Origin: JAPUME01 sp027294185
GTDB lineage: Bacteria > Acidobacteriota > Terriglobia > UBA7540 > JAPUME01
Reading direction: 5' to 3'
Length of the DNA stretch: 64,000 bases
Assembly (NCBI GenBank): GCA_963555835.3
Contig: CAUVWZ020000001.1
Coordinates: 930,001 to 994,000, forward strand
In this document: positions 1-10,863 of the stretch, in pieces
Layout of the letters: each line of letters opens with the position of its first letter
Numbering within the stretch: position 1 is the stretch's first letter
Translations under genes and position numbers: made by a program
Notes under the pieces: model-generated
The model's input: only the letters and a program-made list of their open reading frames with translations
What the model was told of the DNA's origin: nothing
Databases searched by the model: none

Positions 1-1304
1 GACTCCTGAGGAACAAAACCGATCTGCGAGCGAAGGAAAGCCAGCGGAATCTGTTGCACCGGCACGCCGTCAATCAAGACGCTCCCCACCGGCGGATCGT
101 AGATACGGGGCAGCAGATGAACCAGCGTGGATTTCCCCGAACCCGTAGCTCCGACAATCGCGACGGTCCGGCCGCTTGCGATCTTCAGGTTGACGTCCTT
201 CAGGATCGGCTTGCCGTTGTAGCTGAAGGTGAGGTTGCGAAACTCGATGTCCCCGCGCAGGCGTCGGATTTCGGGCTTCCCTCCACGCCGGGGGTCCCCA
301 TCCGCACCTCTATCGAAAAAATCGGCAACATCGGATGAATCAACAATATCGGGCTGCACCTGGAAAATAGATTCGATCCTCGTGAGCGACGCCGTGCCTC
401 GCTGGAACAGATTGACCACCCAGCCGAGAGCGATCATGGGCCAGATCAGAACCATGAGGTAGACATGGAACGCCATGAAGGTGCCGATGGTGATGCGGCC
501 GTCAAGCACATGAAGCCCCCCGACTGTCAGCACCAGACCGAACGAGATTCCAAACAGCAGGGCCAACCCGGGATAGAGAAAGCTCCAGATGGCGATCAAT
601 TGCTTGTTGGCCCCGACCAGATCGTTGTTCAGTTTTGCGAACTCCTTCTGCTGGGCCTCTTCCTGCCGGTAGGCCCGAAGAACCCGCATGCCCACCACGT
701 TCTCGCGCACCTTTTCGCTGAGGGAGGAATAAAGGCCCTGAATGGATTCAAAACGGTCGTGGATCTTCGTTCCGAAGTGCTTGACCAGGATCGAGACCAC
801 GGGCAGAGGCAGCAGGACGAAGAGCGTCAGCCTCCAGTCGAGACTGAGCATCAGGGTGATGGCGCCCACCCCGATCACCAGAGTATTGGCCGAATACATG
901 ATGCCGGGTCCGATCATCATGCGGACGGCGTTCAGGTCGTTCGTCGCCTTCGACATCAGGTCGCCCGTGCGGTTCCGGTTGTAATAGGTGAGCGAGAGGC
1001 TCATCAGGTGGCGGAACAGGTCGTTGCGCAGGTCGTATTCCACATCGCGGGAGATTCCGATGAGAATCCAGCGCATCCAGAATTGAAAGGTCACCTTCAC
1101 CAGCGCGATGCCGAGCAGCAGACCTGTATAGAGAAGTAACTGGTCGCGGTTGAAGGCCTCGAGCAGGCTGTCCACCCCGGCGCGAATCACCAGCGGCAGA
1201 GAGACTCCCAGCAGTTGAGTCACGAGCAGCGCCGCAAACCCAACCAGGTAGCGCTTCTTGTAGCGAAGCAGGTACGGGCTCAATGAACGCAGGGGTTCGA
1301 GCAT
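1..1304 (-). CDS. ABC exporter, fused permease-ATPase (3' part outside window)
   Basis: Translating the minus strand from the ATG at 1304 (MLEPLRSLSPYLLRYKKRY) gives one open frame to the window edge. The first ~300 residues form an ABC_membrane exporter domain with several hydrophobic helices and the usual intracellular-loop text (YYNRNRTGDLMSKATNDLNAVR). A nucleotide-binding domain follows, with a Walker A motif (GATGSGKST) and the beginning of the Q-loop (QIGFVPQE). The signature motif, Walker B and H-loop lie beyond position 1. This is a type IV exporter half-transporter of the MsbA/BmrC/YheI kind, acting as a dimer in the inner membrane to export a lipid, drug or peptide; substrate cannot be told. 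It is separated from korB by 261 bp and probably has its own promoter. Confidence 0.93.
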   Translation of the reverse strand, partial: MLEPLRSLSPYLLRYKKRYLVGFAALLVTQLLGVSLPLVIRAGVDSLLEAFNRDQLLLYTGLLLGIALVKVTFQFWMRWILIGISRDVEYDLRNDLFRHLMSLSLTYYNRNRTGDLMSKATNDLNAVRMMIGPGIMYSANTLVIGVGAITLMLSLDWRLTLFVLLPLPVVSILVKHFGTKIHDRFESIQGLYSSLSEKVRENVVGMRVLRAYRQEEAQQKEFAKLNNDLVGANKQLIAIWSFLYPGLALLFGISFGLVLTVGGLHVLDGRITIGTFMAFHVYLMVLIWPMIALGWVVNLFQRGTASLTRIESIFQVQPDIVDSSDVADFFDRGADGDPRRGGKPEIRRLRGDIEFRNLTFSYNGKPILKDVNLKIASGRTVAIVGATGSGKSTLVHLLPRIYDPPVGSVLIDGVPVQQIPLAFLRSQIGFVPQE

Positions 1305-1565
1305 AATTGGCTAATGCCTGATGCCGGCCCAAGCCGGCTTTCCGAGGGTCACCGGAAAGTGTTCAATCGACAAGCGGCATGCGACCGCCGATTTTCCGGA
1401 AATGCCGTAAACACTTAGTATAAGAGACTGTTTTTGTTCCCGGCAACCTGCGGAAGGGAGTTCCCGGCCGGCATCCCGCCGCCAAACCACAGATCACCCT
1501 CGCAGGCAGTAAAATCCAGGTAGAGATCGGAAAGGAGAGAAATAACCCGCAGAAACCGATGGTCC

Positions 1566-2447
1566 CTAAAAGAATTCCTCGTGCAATTGCTCGAAGATTT
1601 CCTTCTTCATGGGAAGCGCCTTTTTCACCAGAGGACCTTCCTTCAGAACCGGTTCGCTGTCCTCAAAGATGGGCTGGTCGTCCTTGTAAAAGACTCCGAG
1701 AGGAATCTTGTCCCCCCACTCGAACGACTTGTCGAGCGCGGCGCGGGCCTCAGCCGGGTTGTAACCGGTCTCGTCTTCAAGCTTGTAGACCCGCTGCTTG
1801 AAAAAGGGATAGGTATTCACGTGGTTATAGGTGACACAGGGGCTGAAAATATCGACCAGGGAGAATCCCCTGTGGGCGATGGCTCCCGCGATCAACTCGG
1901 TCAGATGCTTGATCTCTCCCGAGAAGCCCCGTGAGACGTAGGTTGCGCCGGAGACGATTCCCAGGGCCAGCGGGTTGATGGGGAGCTCGACATTTCCCCG
2001 GGGAGTGGACTTGGTTCGGTGGTCTTTGGTGGTGGTGGGAGAAGCCTGACCGGTGGTAAGTCCGTAAATCTGGTTATTCATGACGAGGTAGGTAAGGTCG
2101 AGATTCCGGCGCATCGCGTGGACGAAGTGCCCGAGGCCGATGCCGTATCCGTCCCCGTCGCCACCGGTAATCACCACCTTCAAGTCGTGATTGGCAAACT
2201 TTGCGCCCGTGGCCACCGCCACCGACCGCCCGTGCAGGCTGTGCACTCCGTAGGCGTGAATGAAGCCCGGAAGGTTCGAAGAGCAGCCGATGCCCGAAAC
2301 CAGAAGGAGGTCCTTGGGTTGGATGGCAAGCTTTGAGGCGGCAAGCGAAACGGCCCTCAGCACGCCGAAATCCCCGCACCCGGGACACCAGTCCGGTTCG
2401 ACGACCCACTTATAAGTGCTAATCGGTAACTCTACAACGGTTGCCAT
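1566..2447 (-). CDS. korB: 2-oxoacid:ferredoxin oxidoreductase, beta subunit
   Basis: This 293-aa protein is the thiamine-pyrophosphate-binding beta subunit of a 2-oxoglutarate/2-oxoacid:ferredoxin oxidoreductase. Visible hallmarks are the N-terminal cysteine motif WCPGCGDFG (cluster ligand region), the TPP/Mg motif GDGDGYGIGLGHF and the downstream NNQIYGLTTGQASPTT. With KorA it oxidatively decarboxylates a 2-oxoacid with CoA and reduces ferredoxin in the cytoplasm; the family also works reductively. It lies 42 bp downstream of korA and is surely cotranscribed with it. The length is normal for the family. 2-Oxoglutarate as substrate is the likeliest but not proven by sequence. Confidence 0.95.
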   Translation of the reverse strand: MATVVELPISTYKWVVEPDWCPGCGDFGVLRAVSLAASKLAIQPKDLLLVSGIGCSSNLPGFIHAYGVHSLHGRSVAVATGAKFANHDLKVVITGGDGDGYGIGLGHFVHAMRRNLDLTYLVMNNQIYGLTTGQASPTTTKDHRTKSTPRGNVELPINPLALGIVSGATYVSRGFSGEIKHLTELIAGAIAHRGFSLVDIFSPCVTYNHVNTYPFFKQRVYKLEDETGYNPAEARAALDKSFEWGDKIPLGVFYKDDQPIFEDSEPVLKEGPLVKKALPMKKEIFEQLHEEFF

Positions 2448-2489
2448 GTCCCTTACTCCTTCACCCCGAAAATCTTCGCTGGCCCTCGC

Positions 2490-4463
2490 CTAGACGGCCT
2501 CCCACGAGTAAATCGATCCCGTCTCAACGCCGATCTTCAAATCGCCCTGCTTGGCGCCGGAGCCTCGATTCATGACCTCCACATTCCAAACCGCCTCGCC
2601 GTTTTCAGTGCCCTTCTTCTCGACACGTCCCGGACGGGCTTGATCACCCAGGTAAACCCGGGAGTAGTGGTAGGCCATATCCCGCGCTTCATCCTCGTTC
2701 ACATCCAGCGAGCGCGGACGGCCTGCAAGGATCGCCTCGACCTGTTCCGCAACGTAGAGGGGCTCAAACGGCTCCCCGTCATACTTAAGAATCTGATCAT
2801 GAACGGTGATTCCCGTCTCCGCTCGCAAGTACCGCGCAAACTGGCCGGTGAAATTTACCTCCACCGATATGATACGCTTCGATCTCTTCAGAATATCCGT
2901 GACCTCCTTGGTGTGGAAGGGCAGGAGGTATTTCACGTGCAATTGATTGGTTTCCACGCCACGGGACTTCAGGACCTCCCGGGCCTCTCCGAGGACTCCC
3001 TTCGTCGATCCCCAGCCGACGAGGGTGACCTCCGCTTTGGCCGGACCGTCAAGCTTGGGAGCGTCAAGCTCGCTCAGCACGCCCTCCATCTTTTTCATCC
3101 GCTTTTCCATCATCTTACGGCGGATCGCGGGAGTCGTGAAAACGTCGCTGATCAGCACACCACGCTCATCGTGGTCATCGGTGCCGGCTACATGGACCGT
3201 ATTGGCCGTTCCAGGCAAGGCGCGAGGAGAAACGCCGGACTTCGTAAGAGCGAACCGCTTGTAAGGGCCGTTTCCCTCCGGCCATTCAGAAACCAACTCG
3301 CCCCGGTCGATAGGAACATCGGCACGCATGTCGTCGACTTCAATCGTTTCCGGATGCTCGGAGAGCAGAAGGTCCGACATGATTATGACCGGCAGTTGGT
3401 ATTTCTCAGCCAGATTGAAAGCTTCCACCGAAGTATGGAAGCAGTCGCCTACATCGATCGGGGCAATGATGACACGGGGAAAATCACCCTGCGAGGCTCC
3501 GAAAACCTGATTCAAGTCACCCTGCTCGGTCTTGGTCGGCAAGCCCGTCGAGGGGCCGCCGCGCTGTACTTCCACCACAACCACGGGAGCTTCGATCATC
3601 CCCGCCTGACCGATGGCTTCCGTCATCAGAGCGAATCCGCCGCCTGAGGTGGCGCACATCGACCGCACACCGGCGTACCCGGCGCCGACGACCATGTTCA
3701 TCACGGCCAACTCGTCCTCACCCTGCTTCACCAGGATTCCCGCCTTGTCGGAGTGCGCTGCCATCCAATGAAGAATGGTCGATGCCGGGGTCATCGGGTA
3801 GGCCGAATAGAACTTGCATCCGGCGACGGCAGCCCCAAAGGCGAAAGCTGCGTTGCCGGTAACAAAGGGCCGCCGGGTATCGGTAAACTTCCAATCCTCG
3901 CGCAGCGGAACAAACTTCTCCTTTGTATACTCGAAACTCGCCTTGAGGATGCCCAGGTTCTGGTCTACGACCGCCTGACCCTTGTGCTGGAAGGTTTCCT
4001 TGATAACATTTTCGGCAGTGTCAAAATCAAGACGCAAAAGGAACATTAAAGCGCCCAGCGCAACGGTGTTCTGCACGATCGGCATTGACCGACCGAACGG
4101 CTTGACGATCTCCGGCACGGGAAGCGGAACCGTGATTACACCATCGCGGATCTTCACCCCATCGCAGTTCAGCTTGGCGGAGTTGAAAATCACCGCGCCT
4201 CCGGATTCGACTTCCGGGGCGTGCCGTTCGATGGTGTCCTGATTGAGAGCGATCAGCGCATTGAGGTGATCGCCATGCGAGTACAACTTCTCCGACCCGA
4301 TGCGAAGGCGCAGCCAGATGTGGCCGCCGCGAATCAGAGACTGATAACTGTTGTAGGCATATACGTACTGGCCGCGGCGGGATACTGTTTTTGCCAGTGT
4401 GTCGCCGGTCTTGTCCAGGCCGTCTCCGGCCGCTCCTCCTATGCCCATCGTAAACTCGTCCAT
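2490..4463 (-). CDS. korA: 2-oxoacid:ferredoxin oxidoreductase, fused gamma-alpha subunit
   Basis: This 657-aa protein has the fused architecture typical of bacterial KorA. Residues ~1-190 are the gamma domain (GIGGAAGDGLDKTGDTLA and RGGHIWLRLRIG). Residues ~200-600 are the alpha domain (FYSAYPMTPASTILHWMA; GAGYAGVRSMCATSGGGFALM; GLPTKTEQGDLNQ). It provides most of the substrate and CoA site and pairs with the TPP-binding KorB encoded 42 bp downstream. recR stops 61 bp upstream, so ffs-dnaX-ebfC-recR-korA-korB could be read as one transcript, though korAB may have its own promoter. No lesion is seen. A long antisense open frame (2640-3647) is a shadow. Confidence 0.95.
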   Translation of the reverse strand: MDEFTMGIGGAAGDGLDKTGDTLAKTVSRRGQYVYAYNSYQSLIRGGHIWLRLRIGSEKLYSHGDHLNALIALNQDTIERHAPEVESGGAVIFNSAKLNCDGVKIRDGVITVPLPVPEIVKPFGRSMPIVQNTVALGALMFLLRLDFDTAENVIKETFQHKGQAVVDQNLGILKASFEYTKEKFVPLREDWKFTDTRRPFVTGNAAFAFGAAVAGCKFYSAYPMTPASTILHWMAAHSDKAGILVKQGEDELAVMNMVVGAGYAGVRSMCATSGGGFALMTEAIGQAGMIEAPVVVVEVQRGGPSTGLPTKTEQGDLNQVFGASQGDFPRVIIAPIDVGDCFHTSVEAFNLAEKYQLPVIIMSDLLLSEHPETIEVDDMRADVPIDRGELVSEWPEGNGPYKRFALTKSGVSPRALPGTANTVHVAGTDDHDERGVLISDVFTTPAIRRKMMEKRMKKMEGVLSELDAPKLDGPAKAEVTLVGWGSTKGVLGEAREVLKSRGVETNQLHVKYLLPFHTKEVTDILKRSKRIISVEVNFTGQFARYLRAETGITVHDQILKYDGEPFEPLYVAEQVEAILAGRPRSLDVNEDEARDMAYHYSRVYLGDQARPGRVEKKGTENGEAVWNVEVMNRGSGAKQGDLKIGVETGSIYSWEAV

Positions 4464-4524
4464 GCTTCTTTCTCCCTGAGACCCTAAAGGCTTATTTCCC
4501 TATCATTTCTCGCTGGATACGCTC

Positions 4525-5124
4525 TTAAAGCTCCTGCCGGCCCTCCATGGCAATCTGCATGGTTATCTCATCGGCAAATTCCAGCTCACTCCCCACCGGA
4601 ACCCCACGAGCGATTCGTGTAACCTTGATTCCAAGGGGCTTAATCAGCTTGGCAAGGTATAGGGCCGTGGCCTCCCCTTCCACGTTGGGGTCGGTAGCCA
4701 CGATAATTTCATTTATATTACCGCCTTTGAGACGCGCTATCAAACTCTTAATTTGCAGCTGCTCGGGCCCAACGCCTCGAAGCGGGGACAAAGATCCATG
4801 AAGAACGTGATAAAGGCCTCTAAATTGGCGGGTTTTCTCCACTGCCAGCACATTATGAGGCTCCTCCACCACGCAGATGAGCGCCGGGTCACGCCCCGGC
4901 GTGGTGCAATACCGGCAGGGGTCGACATCGGTGATGTTGTTGCAAATGCCACAGAACTTGATCTTTTCCTTGACCTCACGGATGGAATCCGCCAGGCGCA
5001 GGGCGTCCTCCCGTGAGACCCGGTGAACATGGAAGGCGATCCGCTGGGCAGACTTCTGGCCGATGCCCGGCAGGCGCTTAAACTCCTGTATCAACCGCTC
5101 CATCGGCTCGGCGAAATCCTTCAT
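4525..5124 (-). CDS. recR: Recombination mediator RecR
   Basis: RecR of standard length (199 aa) helps RecFO load RecA on single-stranded gaps. It shows, in order, the N-terminal helix-hairpin-helix region (RLPGIGQKSAQRIAFHV), the four-cysteine zinc finger (CGICNNITDVDPCRYC) and the Toprim domain with EEPHNVLAVEKT and the ATDPNVEGEATALYL stretch. It follows ebfC by 28 bp in the classic dnaX-ebfC-recR order, which supports the assignment. Start at ATG 5124. Confidence 0.97.
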   Translation of the reverse strand: MKDFAEPMERLIQEFKRLPGIGQKSAQRIAFHVHRVSREDALRLADSIREVKEKIKFCGICNNITDVDPCRYCTTPGRDPALICVVEEPHNVLAVEKTRQFRGLYHVLHGSLSPLRGVGPEQLQIKSLIARLKGGNINEIIVATDPNVEGEATALYLAKLIKPLGIKVTRIARGVPVGSELEFADEITMQIAMEGRQEL

Positions 5125-5152
5125 AACTGCGCGACGCCCCCTGGCAGAATAC

Positions 5153-5467
5153 TCATCCGAATATCCCCGGCAATTTCAAACCCGAACCCAGATTTCCCAT
5201 CTGGCCCGAAACCTGTTCATCCACCTTGCGCGAGGCTTCGTTGACTGCGGCCAGAATCAGGTCCTGGAGCAATTCGACGTCGCCCGTGCCGACCGCTTCC
5301 TTTTCCACACGGATCGACAGGAGCTGTTTCTGCCCGCTCATCCGCACCGCCACCATTCCACCGCCGGCGGTGGCCTCCACCTCGATTTCGTCCAACTGCT
5401 TCTGGAACTGTTCCTGCATCTGCTGCACCTGTTTCATCAGTTGTTGCATTTGCGCCAGATTTTTCAT
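5153..5467 (-). CDS. ebfC: YbaB/EbfC family nucleoid-associated protein
   Basis: This 104-aa protein has the typical YbaB/EbfC layout: a glutamine- and methionine-rich N-terminal helix (MKNLAQMQQLMKQVQQMQ), then the VEATAGGGMVAVRMSG core and a C-terminal helical stretch (LLQDLILAAVNEASRKV). Family members bind DNA as dimers and are nearly always encoded between dnaX and recR, as here. It starts 3 bp after the dnaX stop, implying translational coupling. Confidence 0.96.
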   Translation of the reverse strand: MKNLAQMQQLMKQVQQMQEQFQKQLDEIEVEATAGGGMVAVRMSGQKQLLSIRVEKEAVGTGDVELLQDLILAAVNEASRKVDEQVSGQMGNLGSGLKLPGIFG

Positions 5468-5470
5468 CGC

Positions 5471-7165
5471 TTACTCCTGACTCAAGTCTCGTGTCCCTAA
5501 CCACGCACCCTTGAAGCGCTCTATGACCGCACGCACACGCGGGTCGCGCTCGGCTCTTTCGCGAGGGCTCAATCGAACCCGACCCTCATCGGCGGGCGCA
5601 TTCCCCGACTCCTCCACAGAAACCGAAATCTGAACCGGCTGTCCCAACACCTCAGAACAGATACTTCGCAGCAACTCGCGGTTTTCGTGTTCCGTCAGAA
5701 TGTCGAGCGCCCACCGCACTTCTTCGGAAAAGGTAAACCGAGCCTGCCCGTCCTGCAACCGCCATCCTACCAGATTATGTTCGAGGAAGTTGCTCAACAG
5801 CTTCGAGCGCGCCTGCACGCGGTCGCGGATCAACGCCAGCGGCTGCGCGTCCTCTCCCCTCAACAGTGTGGGAGGCGGGGTGCGCGCCGGTGAATGCCGC
5901 AGCTCCGGCTCGGAAGCGCCAACGGCCGCATCCGGCCTCGCCCTGACGGGTAAAGGAGGCTTATCGACTTCGGCACTGGGTGCGGGTTTCGCGGCCGAAC
6001 CCGGAGCGGCAGGTTTTGAAGCTGTCTTCGTCGCCCCCTTGCCAAGTTCCACCAGGAGATTCTCCAACGGCTCCAGCCTCTGCGCGTGCACAAGCTTCAT
6101 CAAAGCAAGCTCCAGGTGAAAGCGCGGCTCCAAGGCATAACGAACCTCAGCCTGCGTCCGCAGCATGATCTGCAAGAAGCGGCTCAGGTCCTCGGGGCCG
6201 TATGCAGCGGCCAATTCCTTGAGCCGGGACAAGCTCTCTTCCGGCAAAGGGAGCAACTGCGGGTCGGGTCCGCAGACGCGGACGACCATTAGGTTGCGGA
6301 TAAACCGGGTCAATTCTGCTGTAAGTTGTTGAATCTCAAAACCTTGCCGAATCAATCGCTCCACTCCTTCGAGCACGCGAGCCGCATCACTCGCATGAAC
6401 TCCGCGCATGAGCTCTTCAAGAATCTGGTCCGGCACGGCTCCCAACAATCGCCGAAGCGATTCCTCGTCGAGCTGCTGGCCGGAGTAAGCAATCGCCTGG
6501 TCAAGCAGCGACAGTCCGTCTCGAAGGCTGCCGGCGGCGGCCCGGGCAATCAGACCGAGCGAGGCCGCGTCGCTTTGAATCTGTTCCTCCTGGGCGATGC
6601 GTTCCAGCTCACCCAGAATTTCGCGGTAGTCGACCAACCGGAAGGCGAAGTGCTGGCAGCGGGAGAGGATGGTTGTCGGAATCTTGTGGGCCTCGGTGGT
6701 CGCCAATATAAAAAGAACGCTTTCGGGCGGCTCCTCCAGCGTCTTCAAGAGCGCATTGAACGCTTCCGGGGTCAGCATGTGGACTTCATCAATGATGAAG
6801 ACTTTTCGGCGGTCTCGAGAAGGCAGATAGCGGGCGCTCTCACGCAACTCGCGAATCTCATCGATGCCGCGGTTCGAGGCAGCGTCGATTTCCAATACAT
6901 CGATGGCGCTCGAGGAGGCAATTTCACGGCAGGAATCACACTCGCCGCAGGGTGTGACGGTCGGTCCCTGGGCGCAATTGAGCGCCTTGGCCAGAATGCG
7001 GGCCGTGGTCGTCTTACCCACTCCACGCGCGCCGGAGAACAGATAGCCGTGAGCTACCCGGTCCTGTAATATGGCGTTCTTCAGCGTGTCGGTGACCAGC
7101 TTCTGACCGACCACTTCGTCAAACGTCTGAGGTCGGTATTTTCGGGCCAGGACTTCGTAGGCCAT
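5471..7165 (-). CDS. dnaX: DNA polymerase III subunit gamma/tau
   Basis: This 564-aa clamp-loader ATPase begins with the family signature MAYEVLARKYRPQTFDEVVG. It has Walker A (GARGVGKTTTA), a zinc-binding cysteine cluster (CAQG then CGECDSC), Walker B (VFIIDEVHML), the sensor/SRC motif (ILSRCQHF) and domain III to about residue 360. A proline/alanine-rich linker (~residues 370-430) and a C-terminal domain that could bind the polymerase alpha subunit follow. I saw no obvious slippery heptamer for a short gamma form, but did not search exhaustively. It is first in the dnaX-ebfC-recR run, just downstream of the SRP RNA gene. Confidence 0.97.
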   Translation of the reverse strand: MAYEVLARKYRPQTFDEVVGQKLVTDTLKNAILQDRVAHGYLFSGARGVGKTTTARILAKALNCAQGPTVTPCGECDSCREIASSSAIDVLEIDAASNRGIDEIRELRESARYLPSRDRRKVFIIDEVHMLTPEAFNALLKTLEEPPESVLFILATTEAHKIPTTILSRCQHFAFRLVDYREILGELERIAQEEQIQSDAASLGLIARAAAGSLRDGLSLLDQAIAYSGQQLDEESLRRLLGAVPDQILEELMRGVHASDAARVLEGVERLIRQGFEIQQLTAELTRFIRNLMVVRVCGPDPQLLPLPEESLSRLKELAAAYGPEDLSRFLQIMLRTQAEVRYALEPRFHLELALMKLVHAQRLEPLENLLVELGKGATKTASKPAAPGSAAKPAPSAEVDKPPLPVRARPDAAVGASEPELRHSPARTPPPTLLRGEDAQPLALIRDRVQARSKLLSNFLEHNLVGWRLQDGQARFTFSEEVRWALDILTEHENRELLRSICSEVLGQPVQISVSVEESGNAPADEGRVRLSPRERAERDPRVRAVIERFKGAWLGTRDLSQE

Positions 7166-7269
7166 AGGGTTTACTAGGAATTAGAGGAGTCCAGGCGGGC
7201 GGCCGAAAACCTGAATACATGTATTTCAAGTATCAATGGGCGCGACGCCGCTCGCGGTGCAAATGGCCA

Positions 7270-7370
7270 GACTTCGGGTTGATCTGCGGCACACGGAGAG
7301 GCCCGCTACCGTTGCTTCCTTCCGGACCTGGCGGGGTTCACAGACATCCATTGCACAGAGCCCGAAGCCT
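7270..7370 (-). ncRNA. ffs: Bacterial small signal recognition particle RNA (4.5S)
   Basis: On the minus strand the conserved domain IV apical loop is present (CCAGGTCCGGAAGGAAGC, the Ffh-binding hairpin). It is closed by GGGCTC/CCCGAAG-type terminal pairing: GGCTTCGGG at 7361-7369 can pair with CCCGAAGTC at 7270-7278. Length (~100 nt), lack of an Alu domain and position just upstream of dnaX all fit ffs. A TATAAA-like -10 lies upstream around 7390. Ends are approximate by a few bases. Confidence 0.92.
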
Positions 7371-7471
7371 GACAAGCCTAAAAATTTATACTAACATGCC
7401 CCCTGGTCGGCGTGTAGTCGAAAATTCCCCGGCCAATCACCCGGAAAATCAAGTCGAATCCCCAACCACCC

Positions 7472-8789
<1,318 letters not shown>

Positions 8790-8800
<11 letters not shown>

Positions 8801-9092
8801 TCGTTTTTGTCACTCCTTCCAAAACTTCCGCCACAATAGCATTCACCTGCTCACTTGCCAATGGTTTGATTCGGTATCGCTCAAGCCACACATTGAATTC
8901 TTGCCGTCGAACCAAAATCTTTCCACCGATCCGAACGGCTGGAAGCGGGTCCGCAGGGGAGTGAATCCACCCTCTCAAAGTTCGCTCGGATACGTCAGCA
9001 TATTCTGTGAGGCGTCGAAGCCCGAGCCATTCCGGCTGCATTCCGCGACCGCGAACCGTGTCTGATTCTCGGAGTGTCTTTCCCTGTATCAT
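8790..9092 (-). CDS. Excisionase-like helix-turn-helix DNA-binding protein
   Basis: This 100-aa protein contains a MerR/excisionase-type winged helix (WLGLRRLTEYADVSERTLRGWI, then PAVRIGGKILVRRQEFNVWLERYR), the fold used by Xis and by host-range regulators. Its start overlaps the primase stop in an ATGA arrangement and its end overlaps the integrase start, so it is translated from the same mRNA as both. It probably directs excision by bending DNA at the attachment sites. An alternative start at the internal Met (MQPEWLG) would give a shorter protein of similar fold. Confidence 0.8.
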
Positions 9093-10747
9093 TGCAACAC
9101 GTCTTCCGGCCTTCGGCGCGGTCGTCTTTGCTGCTCAGCAGGTGACCATTTGCACTTTTCAATCCTTACATCCCCGCCGAGCTCATCACTCTCAATTCTG
9201 AATCGGAGTGCCTCCGGCGACATGGCGGCCTTCAACTCGAACCCCATCGAGCGGGTCCCGCTCTCACCGGGCACCGACTCAACGCCGATGAGCCATTCTG
9301 CCCAGCCGGATATCGCGCTACTTCCCCGGAGCCTCTGCGTCATGCTCCCCTCAGCGAGTTTGTTGAAATGGTGCAAAACTCCGATCGAGCACCCGACCTC
9401 TTGCTGAATAAACGTAAGCTGTTCAAGAATCCGACGCATCTCTTGGTTGTCGTTCTCGTCACGGCCGTGGAGGACGTTGAGAACATCAAGGATTAGAAAC
9501 TCCGACTTCACCTTCTTCAGTTCCGAAAGCATCTCGGCGACTTGCTCAGGTTTATCCAGCCTGAATTCCGGCGACTGCTCACGGCTGTTCACCCACAGGT
9601 AGTCGCCCACATCCTCAAGGGTTTTGCCTTTACCGGCCAGCAGGTGGCGAAGCCGCCATTTCGTCAAAGGGGGATTGTCTTCACGGGTGACCAGGGCAAC
9701 TTTGACGCGCTGAGGAACAAGGAAGTCCAGCCAGGGCACCCCTAAGGCCAGCGAGAGAGCTAGGTCCACTGCGGCCCAACTCTTCCCGCCCTTTGGAGCG
9801 CCACAGATGAAACCATTCGACCCCCTCTGAATAACTCCGTCCACCAGCCAGGTAATTTCCTCGGAAAGTTGAGCCTCAAATCTTTGAGCTTGAACCAGGA
9901 GCCGAGGGGCCGGAGGATTCCATCGGGGAGTGGCTTTGATTTCGCCGATGAGATCCTCCGCGTTGTGCGTCTTAAGGAAGTCGGAAACATCGGCCTTTGG
10001 GGGAAGGCCAGAGAGGCGCACGATCCTCACGACATGCGCGTAGGGATACACGGAGGCAGCCACCGTTTTTGCATGGGTTTCGCCGATCTCGTCTCGGTCA
10101 GGGACAATGGTTACATCTTTGCCGGTGAAGTACGGAGCATATTCGGCCCGCCATCGGCCCGCGCCCTCAACGTTTGTGGTAACTGCCAAGCTGGTAAAAC
10201 CAGACTTGTCAAACTGGCTTAGGTTAAGTTCTCGCACCCGATCCGCGTCCTTCTCTCCCTCCGTCACGATGATGTGATTTGCGGTGATGAGTTCCGGTAG
10301 GTAATAGAGCGGCTTCCGAATTTCTCCGAGCTTGTAGTCGTATCCGCCATTCCCGTTCGGTTTCCGTTGCACGAAGCGTTTCCCCGGCATGCGAACTTTC
10401 TCAAAGAGCACCCGGCCTCTTTCGTCGGTGTACGGGTACACGGCTTCAGGTTTCGTGGTGTTGAGGCCCAACGTTGGGGTGCCGAGTATCTCCGCGATAC
10501 TGGCGAGGGCGGCTTGGGAATCGCACTTGGAAAACTGCTTCTCGAATTCAACGAGTCCGCCGCCAATTTTGCAGGCATGGCAAAACCAGTTGGCATTTTC
10601 CAGATTGAGACTCAGGGATGCTTTGGAATCGGCGTGGAAGGGGCATCGCGCCATGAAGTCCTTGCCGGAGCGTGCGAAGTTCTGCCCTTGAAGGCGAGCC
10701 TCGAAATACTTTCGGGTTTGTTCTGGTGTAAGGTTCTTCAATGTCAT
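9089..10747 (-). CDS. Bifunctional primase-helicase (CHC2 zinc finger, TOPRIM, RecA-like ATPase)
   Basis: This 552-aa protein begins with a CHC2-type zinc-binding primase module (ARCPFHADSKASLSLN ... WFCHAC). A TOPRIM-like region follows (IIVTEGEKDADRV; TIVPDRDEIGETHA), then a RepA/AAA_25-type ATPase with Walker A (GAPKGGKSWAAVDLALS), Walker B (FLILDVLNVLHG) and an RGSSAISGWAEWLIG arginine-containing stretch. This is the architecture of phage and plasmid primase-helicases that open and prime the element's own replication. It starts in ATGA overlap with the small gene upstream and ends in ATGA overlap with the excisionase gene. Confidence 0.9.
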   Translation of the reverse strand: MTLKNLTPEQTRKYFEARLQGQNFARSGKDFMARCPFHADSKASLSLNLENANWFCHACKIGGGLVEFEKQFSKCDSQAALASIAEILGTPTLGLNTTKPEAVYPYTDERGRVLFEKVRMPGKRFVQRKPNGNGGYDYKLGEIRKPLYYLPELITANHIIVTEGEKDADRVRELNLSQFDKSGFTSLAVTTNVEGAGRWRAEYAPYFTGKDVTIVPDRDEIGETHAKTVAASVYPYAHVVRIVRLSGLPPKADVSDFLKTHNAEDLIGEIKATPRWNPPAPRLLVQAQRFEAQLSEEITWLVDGVIQRGSNGFICGAPKGGKSWAAVDLALSLALGVPWLDFLVPQRVKVALVTREDNPPLTKWRLRHLLAGKGKTLEDVGDYLWVNSREQSPEFRLDKPEQVAEMLSELKKVKSEFLILDVLNVLHGRDENDNQEMRRILEQLTFIQQEVGCSIGVLHHFNKLAEGSMTQRLRGSSAISGWAEWLIGVESVPGESGTRSMGFELKAAMSPEALRFRIESDELGGDVRIEKCKWSPAEQQRRPRRRPEDVLQ

Positions 10748-10863
10748 GCTCGCCTCAATCCGCGCCAGAGCTTAAATAAAACGGTGGCCAAGGTGAACCC
10801 CACTGGCCCCGAGTTAAGCCCGAGCCTGACTACATAGCTCTTCACTGCCGGTTTCCAATTCAT
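10744..10863 (-). CDS. Small hypothetical protein, possibly membrane-associated
   Basis: A 39-residue open frame (MNWKPAVKSYVVRLGLNSG ...) starts within the 3' end of the upstream gene behind a GAGGGAG-like ribosome site and ends in ATGA overlap with the primase start. The middle is moderately hydrophobic (PVGFTLATVLFKLW) and the end is arginine-rich. The coupling on both sides is the main argument that it is translated; I recognise no family. Confidence 0.4.
   Translation of the reverse strand: MNWKPAVKSYVVRLGLNSGPVGFTLATVLFKLWRGLRRA

Noticed and set aside
2640..3647. 335-codon plus-strand open frame
   Set aside because: Antisense to korA, which is a complete conserved gene; high GC gives long shadows and the peptide has no family features.
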